From NCBI GenBank assembly GCA_020429485.1, contig JAGQLK010000046.1, forward strand, positions 1 through 8,121: a DNA stretch of 8,121 bases, read 5' to 3'. The stretch is from Candidatus Dojkabacteria bacterium. GTDB lineage: Bacteria > Patescibacteriota > Dojkabacteria > B142 > OLB20. The notes under the pieces were generated by a model, which had not been told where the DNA came from, did no database searches, and saw only the letters and a program-made list of their open reading frames with translations. Below are positions 5,998 to 8,121 of this stretch, one piece after another (position 1 is the first letter of the stretch; every line of letters begins with the position of its first letter). The position numbers and the translations under genes were made by a program.

Positions 5998-6554
5998 TGT
6001 CACTACCAACTCAAGACGAAGCACTTGCAATCCTACAGGAACATGTTAAGGATGATTATCAAATTTTACATTCTAAAATGGTAGCAGCTGCTATGCAAAA
6101 GTATGCAGAAAAGTTTGGAGAGGATACACACCTTTGGTATATCACTGGACTTCTACATGACCTTGATTATTATGAACATCCAGAAGAGCATCCTGGAGTA
6201 TCTTTAAATTGGTTCGAGGAGTGGGGATATCCAGACACATTGATCCACGCTGTAGAAGCACATGCTTTCAAACATAACGGTTTTGAAAAAGAACCTGAAA
6301 CTAAAATGGCATCTGCATTGATAGCTTGTGATGAAATGTCTGGATTGCTTTATGCATATTCGCTGATGAGGCCAACTGGATTCGAAGATATGCAAGTTAA
6401 ATCAGTTAAAAAGAAATTTAAAGATAAAGCATTCGCAGCAAAAATAAGTCGTGATGACATAAATTATGGTATGGAAAAGCTGGGTGTAGAGTTTGCTGAT
6501 CATACAGCATTACTTGTGGAAGTATTCCAATCCATGCCAGAATTTAACAGCTAA
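5997..6554 (+). CDS. HD-domain metal-dependent phosphohydrolase-like protein
   Basis: This 185-residue soluble protein carries the HD-superfamily metal-binding pattern: H25 in ILHSKMV, H54-D55 in GLLHDLDYY and D112 in ACDEMSG. Extra histidines at 61, 65, 84, 89 and 93 could complete a metal site. HD proteins of this size usually hydrolyse phosphoesters of nucleotides, but the substrate cannot be read from sequence. The motifs lie in the first 115 residues; the remainder is a charged helical tail (SVKKKFKDKAFAAK, about 136-149). The ATG shares one base with the stop of the CPBP gene (TAATG), so it is probably translated by coupling. It is the last gene of the lysS operon. The next gene is convergent, 26 bp away, and I see no convincing terminator between them. 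Confidence 0.85.
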   Translation: MSLPTQDEALAILQEHVKDDYQILHSKMVAAAMQKYAEKFGEDTHLWYITGLLHDLDYYEHPEEHPGVSLNWFEEWGYPDTLIHAVEAHAFKHNGFEKEPETKMASALIACDEMSGLLYAYSLMRPTGFEDMQVKSVKKKFKDKAFAAKISRDDINYGMEKLGVEFADHTALLVEVFQSMPEFNS

Positions 6555-6580
6555 ATAAAGCAAAAGACTGTTAGTTACAA

Positions 6581-6892
6581 TTATTTAAGTACTCTCCATT
6601 TCTCAGCGTAGATAATCAAGCTGGCTTTAGCTTCACCTTCCTTAGAAATATATGGATCGACATCAGGCCTACCTTCTAGAAGTACTAGATCACCTTTTTT
6701 TATAAGATCAGCATTCTCACTCGTCTTATTAAAAACTAGTGCATCGTAGAATGTGGTCTTCTCTTCTTTATCTTTGCCCAGATATTCATTAACTGCTACG
6801 GAGAATTTGGCGTACTTTTTACCTCCTTTGCTCTCTAGAACCTCAGCATCCTTAGTGGCTCTACCAAGAACTATTGACTGTTGTAAATACAT
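6581..6892 (-). CDS. ssb: Short single-stranded DNA-binding protein (OB fold only)
   Basis: This 103-residue protein matches the OB-fold DNA-binding core of bacterial SSB: SIVLGRATKDAEV (6-18), KYAKFSVAVNEYLG (26-39), TTFYDALVFNKTSENA (46-61) and IKKGDLVLLEGRP (64-76), closing with YAEKWRVLK. It coats single-stranded DNA during replication and repair. Typical SSBs are about 150-180 residues, with a flexible linker and an acidic DDDIPF-like tip that recruits partners. Here the protein ends with the last OB strand, and no tail ORF follows. It may be a second, accessory SSB or a lineage-specific minimal form. The ATG at 6892 lacks an SD and lies just downstream of an AT-rich palindromic stretch (ATTTATAAAT). 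It appears to be transcribed alone or by read-through from the arginyltransferase-like gene 60 bp upstream. Confidence 0.9.
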   Translation of the reverse strand: MYLQQSIVLGRATKDAEVLESKGGKKYAKFSVAVNEYLGKDKEEKTTFYDALVFNKTSENADLIKKGDLVLLEGRPDVDPYISKEGEAKASLIIYAEKWRVLK

Positions 6893-6934
6893 ATTTATAA
6901 ATGTAATAAGTTAAATATGTACTTATTTTAAGGG

Positions 6935-6951
6935 GATAAATTTAATTTATC
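6935..6951. repeat. Short inverted repeat between ssb and the arginyltransferase-like gene
   Basis: GATAAAT and ATTTATC are perfect 7-bp arms with a 3-nt loop, ending 1 bp after the stop codon of the minus-strand gene at 6953-7621. No U-run follows on either strand (CCCC follows on the minus strand), so it is not a standard terminator. It could be an mRNA 3' stabiliser, a weak terminator or an operator for ssb. GATAAA also forms the core of the inverted repeat at 2761-2780. Confidence 0.35.
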
Positions 6952-6952
6952 T

Positions 6953-7621
6953 TTAATTGAGAGGAGTTAATAAGGATTTTAGTTCATCTAGATCAGTTTG
7001 CCACTGTTCGCCGTCAAACCACTCTAGATTATTAAACTGCAATTTATATTTATCTTTGTAATCTTTGGCAGAACCTAAATAGATATATTGATTACTTTTA
7101 CCTTGTGCCCAAAGAATAGCATTCAGCATCATGCCCATCCCAAAATTATTCTCAAACTTAGTAAAATCATAGAAAGGATATGTATAATGAGTGATATTAG
7201 TATTACTGTATGCTATACAATATCCGACTAATGCACCTTGAAATTCATACTTAAATAAATAGTTGAAATTTGAATTTTCAGCATCAGTAATTAGCTGCTT
7301 AACTTTGCTTGCTGTGAAAATACCTTTTCCAAATTTATTATCATAAAAATCCTTTGCTAGCTTATGGATATGCCAATCATATGTATTTTCACTCATTGGC
7401 AGCTGCAAAGTACTCATTTCTAGTCCTTCTATCTTTCTTAATACCCTTCTATTCTCACTATTTAACTCAAAATCACTTAGATTTACTCTTATAGACCTTG
7501 TCTTATTCATGTTACCTTTATTAATTCTTCCAAAGACATAGCCATTAGCATAAAATGAAGTGATATTATCTTCAGAAAAATCTTCAATTTTAGTTTGATC
7601 CCAACTGATATAGTTACTCAT
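6953..7621 (-). CDS. Arginyl-tRNA--protein transferase-like (ATE/Bpt-type) GNAT-fold protein
   Basis: This 222-residue soluble protein resembles aminoacyl-tRNA--protein transferases, which add an amino acid to protein N-termini to mark them for degradation. SIRVNLSDFELNSENRRVLRK (43-63) matches the family's conserved VP.RV..F.PS.SQRRVLR region. The C-terminal half matches the ATE_C domain: YDFTKFENNFGMGMM (151-165), then YIYLGSAKDYKDKYKLQF (179-196), like the family's YLGYWI...M.YK..F.P. The cysteine-rich N-terminal segment typical of ATE proteins is absent; the only Cys is C135. The protein could therefore use another donor or be a plain GNAT acyltransferase. It overlaps the DUF167 gene by 8 bp (ATGAGTAA), which implies coupled translation. 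Superfamily assignment is fairly sure; the specific activity is inferred. Confidence 0.65.
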   Translation of the reverse strand: MSNYISWDQTKIEDFSEDNITSFYANGYVFGRINKGNMNKTRSIRVNLSDFELNSENRRVLRKIEGLEMSTLQLPMSENTYDWHIHKLAKDFYDNKFGKGIFTASKVKQLITDAENSNFNYLFKYEFQGALVGYCIAYSNTNITHYTYPFYDFTKFENNFGMGMMLNAILWAQGKSNQYIYLGSAKDYKDKYKLQFNNLEWFDGEQWQTDLDELKSLLTPLN

Positions 7622-7841
7622 CTATAGAAATCGTTTTAATGTTACTTTTAGCTCCTTTTACTATTGTAATACTATTTTTGGCAACTTGGAAATAGTCAGC
7701 AAGCATTTTGATTATCTCATAATTTGCCTTGTTATTTTCGGGTGGCACATTTACCTTAACAACAAATTGATATTCATCATTGGCAACAGGCTCGACTAGA
7801 TTCTGTTTTGATCTCGTATTAACTTTGATCTTAATGGTCAT
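7614..7841 (-). CDS. DUF167/YggU-family small protein
   Basis: This 75-residue protein shows the full DUF167 pattern: [14 protein letters not shown] (4-17; family form V.P.a....), [26 protein letters not shown] (26-51; family form v.v.appv.gkAN..li..la) and [17 protein letters not shown] (57-73; family form v.iv.G..sr.K...i). The family is widespread and about 70-100 residues long; no biochemical function is established that I can state. It overlaps the end of mfd by 11 bp and the arginyltransferase-like gene by 8 bp, so it belongs to the same transcript. No clear SD precedes the ATG; initiation probably depends on termination of mfd translation. Confidence 0.9.
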   Translation of the reverse strand: MTIKIKVNTRSKQNLVEPVANDEYQFVVKVNVPPENNKANYEIIKMLADYFQVAKNSITIVKGAKSNIKTISIDE

Positions 7842-8121
7842 GGTGTTTCAGCTTCTCTATTTCTTCTGCTAATAGCTGCATATACAGTCCGTACCCTATA
7901 AAATTAATATTACCGTGCTGTTCTTTTCCGAGTAGATTCCCTGCTCCTCTAATCTCTAGATCTCTACTAGCTAATTTAAATCCAGATCCTAATTCCTGAG
8001 ATTCCATGATAGCTTTAAGTCGCTCCTTGTATTTCCTATTTACCTTTTTTTTCTCTATTACCTCATCGTTATCATCGGTAATTTCTATGTAATTATCTTT
8101 TTCTATGTCCTCACCATCATA
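7831..8121 (-). CDS. mfd: Transcription-repair coupling factor Mfd, C-terminal end only (runs off window)
   Basis: Only the last 96 residues are in the window. [20 protein letters not shown], followed directly by [17 protein letters not shown], is the hallmark end of the Mfd translocase module (RecG has DGFEIAE.DLELRGPG instead). Mfd removes RNA polymerase stalled at lesions and recruits UvrA. The protein stops with [17 protein letters not shown], shortly after the translocase module. The roughly 150-residue D7 (TRCF) domain that follows in most Mfd proteins is missing. The part just before the motif is a charged stretch ([20 protein letters not shown] onward), longer and more acidic than the usual Y.LYP...LT..A segment. 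The stop lies 11 bp inside the DUF167 gene, so read-through of a lost D7 is not apparent in this frame. Confidence 0.88.
   Translation of the reverse strand, partial: YDGEDIEKDNYIEITDDNDEVIEKKKVNRKYKERLKAIMESQELGSGFKLASRDLEIRGAGNLLGKEQHGNINFIGYGLYMQLLAEEIEKLKHHDH

Noticed and set aside
6541..6580. Bidirectional terminator between the convergent HD and ssb genes
   Set aside because: Only a weak TAACAG/CTGTTA pairing with a 16-nt loop and no U-run is visible.
1..8121. CRISPR arrays, tRNA or rRNA genes, insertion sequences, or an alternative (UGA-recoded) genetic code
   Set aside because: No spaced direct repeats, cloverleaf-like sequences, transposase or terminal repeats were seen, and every gene reads through with the standard code.

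Overview
This AT-rich bacterial window holds eight complete protein genes, two partial ones and one leader-peptide ORF, all read with the standard code (no in-frame UGA is needed). The bacterial Mfd and SSB proteins, the class I (archaeal-type) lysyl-tRNA synthetase, the pared-down proteins, the mostly absent Shine-Dalgarno (SD) sites and the tight overlaps suggest a small-genome Patescibacteria/CPR-type bacterium, possibly Saccharibacteria. That placement is an inference from gene content, not a phylogenetic result.

Layout. Positions 1-2731 (minus strand) hold a three-gene operon: an ACT-domain protein, an ATP-grasp ligase-like enzyme, and the start of a succinylglutamate desuccinylase/aspartoacylase-type zinc deacylase that runs off the left edge. 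Gene spacing is 2 bp and then an 8-bp overlap. The set looks like a regulator plus a ligase and a hydrolase acting on an amino-acid-like carboxylate. I do not recognise it as a named pathway.

Positions 2732-3031 form a 300-bp divergent control region. It carries back-to-back promoters, two inverted repeats and, towards the right, what looks like a complete ribosome-mediated attenuator. A 15-codon ORF (MVTTFTKKAKSKKLF) has five AAA lysine codons in seven positions. It is followed by three mutually exclusive RNA helices, the last being a U-tailed intrinsic terminator that ends about 20 bp before the lysyl-tRNA synthetase start.

Positions 3032-6554 (plus strand) hold a three-gene operon: class I LysRS fused at its C-terminus to a PheT-type B3/4 editing-like domain, a CPBP-family membrane protein with altered catalytic positions, and an HD-domain hydrolase. 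Gaps are 5 bp and then a 1-bp overlap.

Positions 6581-8121 (minus strand) hold a short SSB convergent with the HD gene. Upstream of it in transcription order come mfd (3' end only, apparently lacking the D7 domain), a DUF167/YggU gene and an arginyltransferase-like GNAT protein, all overlapping head to tail.

The most notable findings are the lysine-codon attenuator in front of lysS, the LysRS-B3/4 fusion it would control, and the unassigned ACT/ATP-grasp/deacylase operon divergent from it.
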